A DNA stretch of 64,000 nucleotides from Toxoplasma gondii ME49 (Eukaryota > Apicomplexa > Conoidasida > Eucoccidiorida > Sarcocystidae). Where the stretch lies: NCBI RefSeq assembly GCF_000006565.2, contig NC_031480.1:3755529-3819528 (forward strand), read 5' to 3'. The notes beneath the pieces are model-generated. The model worked only from the letters and a program-made list of their open reading frames with translations. It was not told where the DNA came from and searched no databases. This document shows positions 11,558-25,040 of this stretch, in pieces (within the stretch, counting starts at the first letter, position 1; the number at the start of each line of letters is the position of its first letter). Position numbers and translations under genes: made by a program.

Positions 11558-14500
11558 TCAGGGCGAAGAGAAACAGGGAAGACAGAAGCGGAGAAAGGGA
11601 AAGGACATGGTCTTCACATTTGGGGGGACGTTTGTGTCTCATCCTTTGCGGGACGGTCTGCGTTTCCGAACCGGAGCTGAGACGTAGACGATGTGCCTCG
11701 AGAGGTCGGTCTGCGTTCTTTTGTTTTCCTGTCGCTGACCTCTCAGAGGCGAGAGAGGGATGAGCGACAAAAGACTCAGAGCCTCCAGAGCTTGCGGTGT
11801 GTCAGACTAATCCATAGACGGGAGGACTGCTGGGTGCTCAAATCAGAGGACAGCAGACAGTCAAACTAGGAGGCGAGGGGAAATGCCCGGGAATCCGCGA
11901 AGTTAAGCAGATTTGAGGATGCAGTAGCGGCGAAAGAGGAGGCGAACACAGCAAGGACTTCGAGAGGGCGGAGGTACGCGAAAATGCTGGCGGAGAAGGA
12001 GTCGTGCTCTAGGCGACGAAGACCGAGAGGGTGCTGGGGAAAAATGTGCTGCGAACTTCGGATAGGAACAGCGCAAAAGAATAAGAAAATGGCAACTGAG
12101 AGTGATGTTTCAGGGAACAGATGTGGTTTGGAAGAGCGGAACACTTATTTGTAGGGAATTCGTAACCGTGGTCTTCGTAAACGGAAAGTCTTCGAGTGTC
12201 TTGGGTTTCTGTCTCACGAGCTGTGCTTTGCCGAGCCGCGTACTTCGTCTCGACGTCGGCACTGAAGTGTTTCTTCGTTCGGAGTCCCGAAGAGGGAGTT
12301 GAAGAGGGGCAACCGTTGCAGATTTTTCTTTCCCAGCGACTGCCGTCATCTCTTGATTTTTAAATTTGTGCAAGAATCTGTCTGCATTGTGGGTTTTCTC
12401 CGGTGACATTGCACACACTCCACTTTGATAGCAGGACATCGCTCTAGCACCCGTCTAGTTTTCCTTGCGGATATCTATTCTTAGTATTTGAGTCCCGCAC
12501 GTTTACCATGTCAGCTGTACCGATCTTGTCTCGCACTCTTCCTGCCATCCCTCGTATCCGCTGAAGTAGAGGTCAGCCCGTTCCCGCTACGTACGGCGTA
12601 GCAACACAGCCTGAAAAGCTCAGTGTTTGCGTAGTGGGTTTCAACAGGCCAAGAAGCACCCCAAGGACCACATGCATGAAATTGGTGTCTCATGTTAGAC
12701 GTCTTCTATATATCGTAGCTCGGGCGAACGTCCGTCATGCACTTTGGACGTCGGTTGAAGCACGTGTGAAGGTCTTGATTTTTACGCACGTGGCCAGACC
12801 TCAGCTAGGACAGAGTAAACGCCACAGAAAACTGTGTCGTGTATCGAACACATCCTCGTTTGCTATGACAGCTATGCGGAAAGCGCTGACCACTTCAGCC
12901 GGCCCTTCTCACGCAAGGCATCGATCGTGCCCTCGCGTGCTCGTGAACTGCCAAACAGTTTTCCGCACGTCCGACCCAGCCGTGGCTTTCGGGTGGGGAT
13001 ATGCCTGCATCTCTTTGCTTGCCTCTTTCTTCGTCAGAGTCTAACATTCCGCGAGCATAGCCGTCAGAGGCCGCCGAGGGTTCTGCCAAAATTTGTCAAC
13101 ACATGAGAACGTTATGCTCGGCGTGTACGACCGCAACGTCTTGTGCGCATCACGCCGTGACCCCAGGCGCTTGTTCCACATCCTGGAGCTAATATTTCAG
13201 AAAGGACAAGGAGGAACTTCGCCAGCGTCGTAAGCAGATGCCTACAAGGCTCGTAGCAGGTTGACGTGCTGCGTTTGATTCTGCCGATAGCGTCATTCGG
13301 GGCTACGAACACGGTAGGATCATGTCTCACTATTTGCGCAGTGTTTCCGTTTCGTTTAAAGCCTGAAACGCTGCCCAAAAAATTGCACAAACGACGCATT
13401 CCAGCATATGCATGTCCCTGCAGGTTTGGCTGTCCAGTAAAGGTCTCCAGGCTTCCGTAAATCTTTACTCCCTTCTTTCGACGAACGAGGCACTTTTCGG
13501 CGCCTTGTTACAACCTCTTGTGTGCGAGTGCGCCAAATTTCCCGTGCTTGACTCTGCCGCGGTTGTACGTACACCACACACTTTGCCTCTCTGTTTCTGT
13601 GGACTGTGACTGCAGCGGCCAGGTGTGCGTCGGGACCGCCGCAGTGGTTCCGCTCTCCTGGACAAGCTTCCCCGGAAGCGGCCAATGCGGAGCATCTCAG
13701 TGGAAAAACCGCAAAACGGAGTGAACCGGGTTGAGTGGGAAAGACTGGACCCGTGCGATGCCTAGCTACGCTCCAGAACCGATAGGACCGGTACAAACGG
13801 GTGCGGTCGTTTTCGTCTCGCTTCCCCACACGCGACGACGCGTTGGAAGACTTTTTGTGCTCTTCTCCCACGGTTCCTTGGCAGTCAGCACTCAAACTCG
13901 AAAGCAAGCTGCTTCCGGCGTCCCAGGGCCATGCCGCTTCCTTCAGTACGGTGAAAGATACGGCCGCCGGGGAAGCGTTGCCTTCTGTGCAACACGCCTG
14001 TGTGCGGAACTGCTCTCCTGTTCCTGTCGCTTCTCTCGTGGACGCCAAGCGCCGGTGACCGGCGCGATGGTGGTGAACGTCATCGCGCGCGGTCAGTCGC
14101 CTTTTCCGTCACCACACCCGTCGAACGGACGGGATGAAGGAAGCCGACAGGAGTGGCTAAGTCGGGCCGAAGGGAAAAAGCATTCGATTTTTTGTTGCGA
14201 ACGACGAGCTTTGCTATCTTCCTGGATTTCCATGGATGTATATAGTAACGAACGATTACTTGTGAGTTGTTTTATCCTTTGTCGAATGATTCCACCGGCA
14301 GTTATCTTTCGGAGACAGAGAAAAATGACGAGAGACAGTGGTGTCCTTCCGCTTCCGCCTCCCGGCACTCAGTGGCATGGTTCCTTTATTCGCCCTTGGT
14401 GGTATACCTTCGTCGTTTGGCCTTAATTAATGGCTTTTCTGCCCCCTTCCCCTAGTCAGCAGAAACGCGAATGGTTTGAGTTGGGAGCACTTGTCCCGGC

Positions 14501-15481
14501 AGATAGTGGCTCGACCGTCTTTTGTCTTTTCTCAGGAGAATTTTGTACCCGTTTCATGCCTGAAAGATCCAGAGCAGCGTCTTTTTCGGCGTCTCATCTG
14601 GTTCTCCCACATTGGCGGTGTCGTCCTCCGAGAAGGCAACTGTGGTGGATGCTTCGTTTCGTTCCTGGAGTTCTGTACCGGCCTGTTTCTCGCCTGCTCA
14701 CTCACGACTTCTGGACCTCCACCGGTCTTTGCCGTACCTGGTTCTCTAGCGTGTTTCGAGTGGGCCGCTTCCAAAAATTCCCGTGCATTCTCCTGTCCCG
14801 TTTTTTATAGCGACCCTGTGTTTTAGCGACTGCGCGAACCTACATCAGCATCGTAGGGGAGAAAAGGGAAACGGTCGGCAACTGTGCAAGGACGTCATAA
14901 CAAGTACGGAAACACTTATTCCCTTGTTGCATATTCCCTGTCGCGGACGGTGAGCTTGTTCTGTGTCCAGACGACCCACAAGACGGTTTTTTTATGGAAA
15001 GGACAGTCGCAGTTTACGAGCAGTGTCCGCCTTCCTTTTCCGTCCACCGCGAGGTGTTTCTGCCCACGAAAGGGTGGCTCCGCGGCTTGGATGTGTCCAG
15101 TTCTATCCGAGATATCGGAAGTGTTTCTTGTACAGTGATGCCCCTGGAGTGTTTGACTGACCTGTAGTGATTCCATGCATTCGAACTGACTGTACCTCCA
15201 TACTTCTTTGTTCGTGTGCGCGTGCCTGTGTGTGTGTGTGTTTCTGAGACGCCATCCGCGTTTTCTCTCAATCTGCATCTTCGCTGCGGGCCTTCCGACT
15301 GCACGGTTTTTTTGTCGGCTTGTCTTTCTGGTCTTTGCGTGGGACTGCTGTTGACCGAGCGTTTGCGTCCGAAGAGGGATATCAAATCAGTTGTCCGGGA
15401 CGACGGTTCCAGAGGTCTGCAAGGGAGGCCGTCGTTTCTCCAGAGTTGGAACTCCGTGTGCAGAAACAGCAGATCGGAGCA
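11558..15481. other. 3.9 kb without a supported gene
   Basis: Between two plus-strand genes. It holds the 3' untranslated region of the small membrane protein and the 5' region of the CCCH gene. Overlapping frames of 230 codons (minus, 13356-14048) and 231 codons (plus, 13731-14426) oppose each other, show no motif and are not called. A (TG)7 tract lies at 15227-15240. Confidence 0.45.
15245..15251 (+). promoter_or_regulatory. WGAGACG-type promoter motif (candidate)
   Basis: TGAGACG occurs 231 bases upstream of the ATG of the CCCH gene, right after the (TG)7 tract. The position is compatible with a promoter element, but one copy alone is weak support. Confidence 0.25.
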
Positions 15482-18247
15482 ATGGAGAGGGGAGGAAAGC
15501 CAAGTGTATCTGCCGGAGTGGATCGACTCATGTCTCCCTCCGTTGCACCTGCCCGTGTCCGGGCGAGCTTCTTGCCTGATAAGAAGAACGACAAAGAAAA
15601 GCGACACGTGCGAAGAGTCACTTCGAGAAAGACCTTCCAAAGAGGGGAAGGCGTAGAAAGTGAACTCGGCCAGATGGATTTCTCGACGGCCCGGTCAGGG
15701 AAGACGGCGACACGATCGAGCGCGCCGATCGCCGCTCTGCTTGCTATAGCCAAAACTGCCGCCATGACCGAAGAAGTGCCTTTGAAAGGTATCATCCTCG
15801 CCAACCGAAGGAGCGTCTTCCACAAAACACGGCTGTGTCCACGCCTACGTGGAGACAGGGTCTTCTGCCCCCTGGGGGAAAGCTGCACATTCGCGCACTC
15901 GGAGAAGGAACTGAGACCGCCGCCAGTGCTCGACAGAACCAAGCTGTGCCCCAGCGTTCTCAGCAAGGGTGCCTCACCCTGTCCCGGCATCGCTCGCGGG
16001 GAACCCTGCAAGTTTGCCCACTCGAAGTCCGAAATTCGACACACTTCCAATATGTTCAAGACCAACATGTGTTTGAAATGGAACCGAGGAAAGTGCAAAG
16101 TAAGTGTCCACGTAAATATTCGAAGGTCTTACCGTCCTGCCACACACACCAGAGTGCCACCCCCCCCCCCCCCCCGCCCCCGCCCGCTGCGTTGGTGTTT
16201 CCGGTAGTTTCTGCCGTTCTACGACTTGACAGATGTTTCTATTTCGTTGTCCTAATTCGTCAAAGCATGTGCAGCGTACCACCACCGCAGCAGTCGTCCG
16301 TCAAATGTGGATTCTGCGTGCCAAGGTGTTCCGCTGCTCACCGTCCGCGGAGTTCTTTTTCTCGACGCCCTTCATCCGTTTCGCACTTCCGTGTGCGCGT
16401 CGGTGTCGCCTCAGGCTGGAGCGGATTGCAACCATGCTCACGGAGAGGAGGAACTTCGTTTTTATCGTTTGCTGGCGTATAGCAACGGAACGCGCGACTT
16501 CCGCAGCGAGGCGGAAGTCGGAGCACTCCGCTTAGGACGAGCCAGCGACGAAAAGGAAGGCGCGCCGCAGTCCTCCCCGTCGCACACGAAGGACATGCAC
16601 CCCTCAGGTGCACTCAAGGGGGGGAAGCACATAGCGGAGAGTGCAGGAAACCAGAAGGGTCGGCAGAACGGTGCTTCGAATCCGCGCTCGGCGACGAACG
16701 CTCTCGGACTGTGGGGCACGAACAAGAGCTGCGATGCCGTGCGCGACCGGCTCTCAGGTAGCGCGTTGCCCTCCACGTCGGGGTGCATGTCTGCGTCTCT
16801 GTCGGGGACCTCTTCAGTGTTGAAGCTCAACGGCGACTGGCGAAGAGAAGACGAAGGTACGGGATGTTCTGTGTCTGGCGAGTCGAGCACCAGCTTCGTG
16901 GACGAGGCGGAGCAGCAGCGCAGACAAATCTACGAGGAGCTGCTGGCGCGCGAGCAAGAGCAGCGACGCAGGGAGCAGGCAACTCAGGAGGAGTATCAGA
17001 GGCTTTTGCTCACGCTCGCGGCTTCCGCCCCCGACCTCTTCCGGGCACTTTTTCTCTCCCCGAACACCCCTGTTGCCGAATCTGAGACGCTTCGAAACCT
17101 GGCCCAGTTGTGTCCGCAGAACGGGCAAAATAAGCGACAGTTGCCTGGCACCGACGCCCCAGGCTTCGAAGATACGAGTCGAGTGGACGAGAAGGCCGAG
17201 ACTGTGAAGAAAGACGACCGCATGACGTCCTGGAGGGACGGCCTCGCGACCTTCCTGAAGCCTGCTGCTCCAGTCGTCAACGCACCCGATCCCACAATCG
17301 ACGACTCCGTCCTCAGGGCGGCCCTCGCTGCGGCTGTCCAGTCGAAGAAGCAGCAGCCGAAGCTCGAGGTGTGTCAGGAGAGACCCGCGAGGTCGGACTT
17401 GGACGGTCTTCTGGTGCCTTCTTCGTTCTCCTTGCCCAAGGGCGGAGACGACGCTCTCGGACCGCGTCTGGACGTACCGCTGCAGTTCCCGCTCGGGAGT
17501 CGCGTCTCGACGCCTTGTCGTGGCACGGGGAGTGGAACGCCTGATTCTTTCTCCACGTGCGCAGGCGGCGAAGATTGTATGGAGCGCTTGACGAACTGTC
17601 TACAGTTTGCGGCTGTGGAGGGAGAGCAGGCGGGCAGTGTGCCGCCGTCTCCGCTTCTCTTTGGTTCGCAGTCCTCCGTGACTTCATGCGAATCAGTCGA
17701 GAACGCCTCATTCATGTCCACGCCGCCCCTCCGAGCGGGCCTCTCTCCCTTTTCCGGAGCAGCAAACTGGGAGCAGAAGCGCCGGAGTGCGCAGGACGAG
17801 GTCTCATCGGGGTCGGGCGTGCTGTTCCCCTTCTCGCCTGGTCGTAGTGACGGAGGGATTGTGAAGGAGTCCCAGAAAGACGCTTTTGCCAGTCCCCTTG
17901 AGACGCTCTTTGCGGACCCGGCAGCGTTGGCCTTTTACTCCGACCCCTGGGGCACGAACGAGGAGCGCGAGGCACGAGACGCGTCCTCACCCTTCCAGGT
18001 GTTCACCCCCGTGAAGGAGGTGCGCGATGCGACGTGGAGCCAGGCAGAGCAGGCACTCGTCTCGCGGAGGGGCATGGGTTTGCCAGTTCAGCAAAAAGAG
18101 AAAGCAGAACACGGCCAGGCTCCTGGGCCGGGAGCGGCGTTTCAGGATGCCCTGGCTCTCCTCCACAGTCTGGGACTCCTCAGCGACTCCGCGAAGCCAC
18201 GAGGCGCCGCAGGGGGCGCTGGGGCTGAGACGCCCGCTCGCGGCTAG
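15482..18247 (+). CDS. CCCH-type zinc-finger protein (three fingers), probable RNA-binding
   Basis: Two exons, 15482-16099 and 16415-18247, with donor gtaagt and acceptor cctcag, phase 0, give about 816 residues. The ATG at 15482 is the first in this frame, although the frame is open back to 15320. Three CCCH fingers lie in the first ~220 residues: one around CPLGESCTFAH (about 118-140), one around CPGIARGEPCKFAH (about 155-180), and one from CLKWNRGKCK across the splice junction to AGADCNHAHG (about 196-214). CCCH fingers usually bind single-stranded RNA, so a role in mRNA turnover, processing or translation is likely. A charged Glu/Gln/Arg helix sits near residues 365-415 (QRRQIYEELLAREQEQRRRE). 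The rest is Ser/Pro/Gly-rich, probably disordered. The intron contains a 16-base C run. Confidence 0.85.
16160..16175. repeat. 16-base poly-C tract in the CCCH gene intron
   Basis: Sixteen consecutive C bases followed by further C-rich sequence up to about 16187, on the coding strand inside the 315-base intron that splits the third zinc finger. Confidence 0.9.
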
Positions 18248-21200
18248 GAGCCCATTGGAGGGCAAAGTCCCAGTTGTCCACGAGAGGGGAGCCGCGAAGG
18301 TCGGATGATGGCAAAGCGCCAGAATCCGGTCGCCTCTTGCTCGGTGCTCGTGTGCCCAGGGAGCGCAGCGCCGCAAAGGGACTCGGAACTTCGAAAGCTG
18401 GTGTCCTGGCTGTTTTCTCAATAACCGTCCGACTCGTTTCCCGAGTTCAAGCAGTGCTCACGTGCACGTGGCTGTTTCTCACAAATAAAAAGGACCCCGA
18501 AGAGGGGCAAAAAAAAACTGCAAGAGCAGTGTGCATCAGATCCTTGCAATTCCTCGCGCGGCATTTGCGCTGCTAGAATCCGTGCTGTTCTGTGTAAGTG
18601 TCTTGTCACTCCATTTATGACGATTGTCGATCCCTTAGTGTTCGCGTTCCTACGTTTCTCTTTTCATTTTGGCGAGGAACTCGCCAGCTCTCCGTTTCGC
18701 CGTCCTGTGATTCCGTGTCATTTTCGGAGAACCGTGTCGCGTCGCTCCAAAGGAACGTTTGAAGTTTTCTTGTATCATACACATCCTTTCCGTTTTCTGT
18801 ACGCGTTGTGGTACGCGATATGTGAAACTGTTGGCGTCCGGCCATGCTTGTGTTCGTTCTGAAGCGTCCATGAGGTCGTAGATATGCCCGCGGTCGTTTC
18901 GAGTGTGTGCACGCAGGATTTGCGCATGCGTGCGGTTGTTGACGATCCATGCTTCGTGCTTGTCTGCTGCGAAAGACAAAGGCTTGTCTCGACGTCGACA
19001 GCTAATTTCGTTCTGTGCTGCTTGGGCGACTGCGTAACGTTGTGTGGAGCCTTTTTCCCTTTCTGGGAGGGCATGAAAGGGCTAGTGAAGGGAACGGGGG
19101 AAAGTTCCGTAGAACATGATCGCGTCATAGTTGAGCGCTGTATGTGTGTGGCTCGGGACGGAGAGCTACAGGTGAGAGTATCCGAGGTGGTCGCGTCTTT
19201 GTGTTTGGCCACAGGGGGTTCATGGTGCTTCTATCCCCCACAAGCGGCAAAGACGAGTTCTTGGTGTTCTGTCCGATGCGATATGCGTTTCCATCGGTCG
19301 CCCCCACCTCGGGTGATACAGAAGTAAATAGATTGCTTGCGCACATCGAAAGAGGTACAACGACCACCTTTCCATGTACGCACCAAGTCCAGTCTGGTCG
19401 CTGGCTGTGTGCCTGCCATGCGTATGCACAGATGTGCTTGCCTAGGCAGTGACCAAAACCACCAGCGTTGGAACGGCGCCAGTGTTGCTGTCGATGTTTC
19501 TGTGGACACAGCCGACTCGAAGTTTGTGCACACGCTCCCGCCTATTTTTGTATGGTGACTAGGAATTTTTATGGTGTCTGTTTGGTTCACAGACAGCCTA
19601 CTGGTGCGTCTTAGGGCGTGTCAGTAACGGAGGAGAAGAGCGCATTGGTTTCGTGGTTTCTTCTGCGGTCTGCTGCGTTGTCATTTATACTTCTTCCCGC
19701 GGTCCCTCTCTGACTCAAATGATGCTTTCGTCTACGCTGGCATTCATTCAGTTTCCAGTGTCTCGTCCCGTCTGACCTACTGCTAAGGACGCCGGAAAGT
19801 GGCAAGCGTGCTCACCATTCATATGCGGGAAGTTATCAAGATTCTTGCGTTCTGCACTCGGATGTGCATGAGGTCGCGAGAAGGAGTCGACCGGGAACGA
19901 GTGTCGATAACGGGCGTTTGTCGTGCGCTGTCGGCGTTTCCGCAGAACTTCCGTTTTGTGGGTTTATTCTCGGAACCCCTTTGTTCATAGCTGTGCCGCA
20001 CTTCGGTCCGGAACGAGCTGTCAGCTGTAACATGCTTCCGGCAAGCAACAGGGGGGCGCTGCCGCAGATTTCGTGAAGCTAGTCACTCTTCGTAGGCGTA
20101 TGTCGTGTTACGGTGAACGAGGGAACCAGGCAACACCAATTTGGTGGCAGTACAGACCGCCCGGTAGATAGGAGGCTCTGACATGCTAGGGGGTCCCGGC
20201 GGGGAGGGACGGTGCTGGGTGCTGTTGTCTGGACGATGTGTGTTTCATCTTTCTTCATCCGAACTGTTCCGCCGTTTTGTACCTTCCGAGAAAGGACGTT
20301 CCTGTGCTTGGGAGGTGCGTGTCTGTTACCGAAGGGTTTAAACACATCGGTTCCGATACTGCTACAGGACCTGTCAGTCCCCTGTTGTGAAGCTGGTGGT
20401 CAGGGGCCAGGAACATAGCTTCCTTCTCTATTTTTTGACAGGGCAGAGATCAAAGAAAGGTTGAGGGCGTTCGTCCGGCAGTGCAGGGAGAACGAGCTCT
20501 TGCCTTTTTTTGTCCCTCTGTGTATAGCGGGCTTTGAGAGGCGAGTTGCTGGTCAGGCCGGTATACGTTTTTGCGTATATTTTTCATTCTGGGTGTGTGC
20601 TCGTTGTATTGATGTAGAATGTGCCAACGCTGTCGCAAGAGAGTCTCCCCCTCCTTTTTTCTGCGGCGGCGTATAGCCATAGAAACACATACCGTGGAAA
20701 GATGGAGACGCGGTGATCAGAGGAGAGTACTGTGGACCATAGACTCAGGAGAAAACAACCTTTCAAGAGGACGGTGGAGCCATGGGAAGTGGTGGAAGGG
20801 TCGAGAGAGAAGGGAGGGTGTGCAGTGAAGTGGCCTGCTACACTGCAGAGAGTCTCATGGGGGTCTCGCCAGACAGTGGCGGAATGGCGAGTTAGGGGAG
20901 TTTGTGGGAGAACAGAATGTCAGTGCAGATGCGCGTGTTTGTAGCAATGAAGAAGCGGGAAATTTTCGGGAGAGCATTGTGTGTCGGCAGCTTCCACAAC
21001 TCTGTCGGTTGTTGTCTGTGGAAGGGATAACGTGTGCAGTGCGCTTGCGTAAGGAAGCGATATGGGATGGTTGGAGGAGCCTGGATGAAATTCATAGGAG
21101 AAGCAGACGTTTGACACAGTGTCAGTGTGGGTCAAGGGCTGGCAGTGACAATCCGAGCAGACCGGAACGAGCAGGTGCAGAGAGCCGGGCGCAGAAGTGT

Positions 21201-24200
21201 GGGTTCCAGGGAAGGGTGGCGCAGTGGAGACTTTACGCCCGTACGGATGAAGAGTCATTTTTGTGTGTTGTTCTTTAATGCGTTGTTTACACGGTCAAAT
21301 CTGTGATGTAGTAAAAGGGACACGGTCTTGTTGGCGTTCGATGCTCGTTTGCGATGAGGTGACCCTTTCAGAAGACGCGAGGCACCGCTCCTTGCCTTCT
21401 GTTTTCGTTTTTAAAATCGAATTTTTTTTGTTGCCAAATTCGTCCAGCAAACGGGGCTTGGCTTTTTGATGCCCCGGCGATCGACATGTGGAAAACACGA
21501 CCAAATCCAACGGAAAGCGAAAAAGCCCCTGCAGCATGTGCGAGTGTGTTCTGCTCAGTGTGTGTGCCAAGAGGAGGAACTTTCGATGAATCACTTCCCC
21601 ATAACGCGGGAGTGATCGACAGTGCAAATAATTACCGTACCCGCTGCTCATCGTCTTGGAGCATAGCTGCATCTTCATCACCAAAACGGAAACGGACACG
21701 TGGGTCGTTCATGTGGTGTGAGGAAGGTGCAAACGCGCTTGGCATGAAGGAACCGATAATAGTGGCCAAATGGTTGAACACTCACCGTAAGGATTGTGGT
21801 TAGTTCACCTTTGGAGATATAGGCAGTCAGATCGGTTTTGCGGTGTTTCATCCCGTTGAAAAGAAAGGCCCTGAGACGATCTCTCAAAAGAGAAGTGCAT
21901 CTACGAGGGGGCCGCACGAAGGCAGCAGGAAGTCAGCACGATGTTCCCTGCAAGCATACTGCCGTGTGTGCGCTTTTCTGTAGTGCTTTAGTGCCACACG
22001 CAAAGTGCGTGGTGTCATTTTATCACTCATAATGGCGCTTTCAAGTGGCATTGAATAGGACGTTAAACGGTTTTTTCTCGCGAACACGAGCATCTGTGAC
22101 GGAAACGTGTGGAAGCAGCGCTTGCTTGACGCCACAGGAATTTTGTGAAGAATTAGCAATTCAGGGGATGGTTGCCAAAACAGGAGTTGCTTTTTTTTAA
22201 GCAGCTGACTCAGGCTGTGGGTCAAGGAGATCTCACTAATTTTTTGCGTCAACTGCGCCATCAAAGAGGTCTGCGAGGCAACGTTCGGTAGATGATTAGT
22301 TCTCGCACGTCAAATGCAGCAAGAGGAGGCGAACGCTGCAGACATCCGAGAACCACGGAACAATCTGAAAATCTGGTTTTCTGAAGAAGCCATTCGAGCA
22401 CCTTAGCTCTTACGAGTGAAAACGTCGTGGTCGGCGAACCAGTCATGGTGGAAGTTCGTGTCATGATGGCGTCGCGAAATCGAATGGCGTATTTCTGAGG
22501 AAGCGGTTCTGTCAGTGTACGGTTATTGAGTCAACATTGTTCGTGACGTTTCGGTGTACAGTTCTGGAACAGACGGTGGCTGGGGTGTTAGAACAAATGT
22601 GTACGATTATTTCATGGGCGCTTTTAGCAACTTTATGTTGTCCCGAATTTCAATGCCAATGCACGACGGTCGCAACACGAGGCCGGCGCCCGATGCAGGC
22701 CTGCAACTGAATGTGCTGGTAAAAATGCGAAGAAAATCCAAAACGGGCTCTTGCATATTCCTGCAGCGCTCTGTGACGATTTTTGAGTCCTTGGTCGTGC
22801 AAGCTCCACTGAACAATCTTCAGCCTCCTGTGACCGCACGGTGGTTGCTCGCCATGGTGCAGGAGAACCGCATTCATCACGGAGCCCTTGAGAAACGGGC
22901 GACCCAGGAAGCTCCTTGTCCTCTTTTATCGAGTTGTATGTTCATCTGCTAAAGATGGATGGCGGGCCTCAGCGTGTCGCTGAGAAGCAAGCCATCTTCA
23001 TGTCGCCGTTTCGGTTGGTGTCAAAGCACCTCTGCAGCTTTCCCACGAGCTCTGTCACTGGACTATGTAGAGAGTCGCAGTGCTACAGAGCAAGGCCAAC
23101 TGAACAGAGTGGAGGCTATTTCCACTTCAACACTTCAACTAGCGAGCCTGTAGTGCTCGCTCCAGACGAAACACTTGCCATGTCTACAGGTGGTCAGCCA
23201 CTCAAGAGTAACAGGAGTCGCGTCAGTGCTGAAAAAAAACGGTCTGGGCAAACGCCCTTACCACGATGTAATATCACCAGAGGTCTTCATCTGTGATGTT
23301 TTCTCTTGACGCAGTTTGCTTCAGTAGAATGATGCATATCTCGCATACTGTTAACCCGATATCACAGTCGAATATAGTTTTCCCACAGCGCCAGCACAGG
23401 GATGCGTACTAGTGGAAGGGACAAGTTCTAGGGGGGCTGCGTTGGTTGTGCTTACAGAGTTTTTATCGGCTGGCTACCGACAAATTCCCTACATGCGCTT
23501 AGCAGCTATTTCCGCTTAGATACAAACACGATCGGACACGATCGCTTCGTCTGAGAGGGTGGCAGCATTAGAGGCCCTAGAAGACCGGTGTGGAAACGTG
23601 ATGCTGTTCTGAAACTCGGTGTCATGCCACCGTAATCTGCCCCGAACACGTTCGTATATATAGGAAAGTGTAGAGTCTGATAAGGAGGCGCTGTTCGATG
23701 CCTCCAAGGTCACTACAGGATGTAGCACTAAAGTGGATCCTGAAAACAGACACATTACTGCTGATGCGGCCCGCAGAAGCGTGCGCAAGCGCAACCTCTT
23801 GCGTGTTACATGAAGCCGTGGAGATTGGCATGGTCTCGTCCCCTTGTTTCTTGAAGAAGGGCAAGAGGGCGTTTTTCTCTTGTGTGGTAACGTAGACAGA
23901 GTGTGCCAGTGTGTGTCGGTTGATTCACGTGCTGGCTTTGATTTGAAGCTTTTTTCTCTCCGTTTCTTCTCCCTACCATTGGCGACTGATGTCAAGAAAG
24001 GCTGCTCGCCGACAGCCAGCGCTTTGGAAACACAATCGGCCTGGCGGGCAGGACAACTTCTTGCGACTTTTCGCATACCAGAGATCGGAACGTGAACCGT
24101 GTATACAGCCTTCTTGTCTGACCAGTGTTCTGTCTACCAAGTTCCCATTTTCTCTTGTCGTCTGGGCCTCCGGCAACGTCGTGCTTTTTGTATTCTTCTT

Positions 24201-25040
24201 TCGTCCTTGTGTAGCGAGTCTCGCTCGCCTCCCACTTGATTGGCTGCACCTGTTTCTGTCGTCCAACTCCCGTCTCCGCTCTGCTGGGCCTTGGCGTTGC
24301 TCGGCAGGTCACTTGTCAGCATTGTTGTTCACTAGCGTGGCTTCAGTTTTCAAAATAACATACGACCTTTCCTTGTTACAATAGTTCACACCCCCGGCTT
24401 CTGCCTCGGGTTCCGTTCTTTCCGTGGTGGCGGGAGGTCGATTATTGCGGGTGGCCTCCTGTACCCTGTTGCGGCGGGTCGACCTTTGCCGTGCACACGA
24501 AAACCATGTAACCCAGAACTCGTGCATGTGTTCGTTCATTTTGTATCAAGTCTTTCACATTCCACATTCGCCCCGCAAGTACACATCCCTTCTGTATATT
24601 TCGGGGTTCTTCATAGCGCCTCCGCACACCGTCTTGTCTCCGAGACGTCCAGCTCCGCTCCTGGCGGGTGCCGATAAAATGCGTGGAGAAACGGTTCTGG
24701 CGATTTCGCCTCGATAGACGAGCAAGAACATCCGGGACATCAGGACGCTCAGGAGGTGAGCGTGCAGGTGAAACGATTCAACTGTGCAGACACCAGGAAC
24801 CAGCCAACCGTCGTTGCATCTAGTGTGCGCCCGCCACATTAGCGCAGAACAATCCTCGAAATTCGGAGCACCACGAAATTTGGGACTGAAACTCCCATCA
24901 GAAATGGAGTAACGTTTATGGAAGTCCTCTTTCGCGTTTCTGCGTGTTGTTTGAAGGAAACTCGGTTCGGCCGTGAGGTTCATTTCCGTTTGTTCTGTCT
25001 CATTCCCGGTTCTCGCAGAGACTTTGTTTCTTCCTCCACC
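18248..25040. other. 6.8 kb without a supported gene
   Basis: The largest gap in the window, between two plus-strand genes. Frames here are short (mostly under 150 codons), occur on both strands and show no recognisable motif. The left part should hold the CCCH gene's 3' untranslated region and the right part the HIRA promoter and leader. A small or non-coding gene could be hidden here. Confidence 0.4.

Noticed and set aside
13356..14426. Opposing frames of 230 codons (minus) and 231 codons (plus).
   Set aside because: They overlap each other, show no motif or domain, and neither has convincing splice or start context; they cannot be told apart from chance in GC-moderate DNA.
15382..16098. 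238-codon minus-strand frame across the zinc fingers.
   Set aside because: Antisense shadow of the CCCH exon; the plus strand contains three CCCH fingers.
23516..24076. 186-codon minus-strand frame in the large gap.
   Set aside because: No motif, no splice partners and atypical composition; similar frames occur by chance on both strands here.
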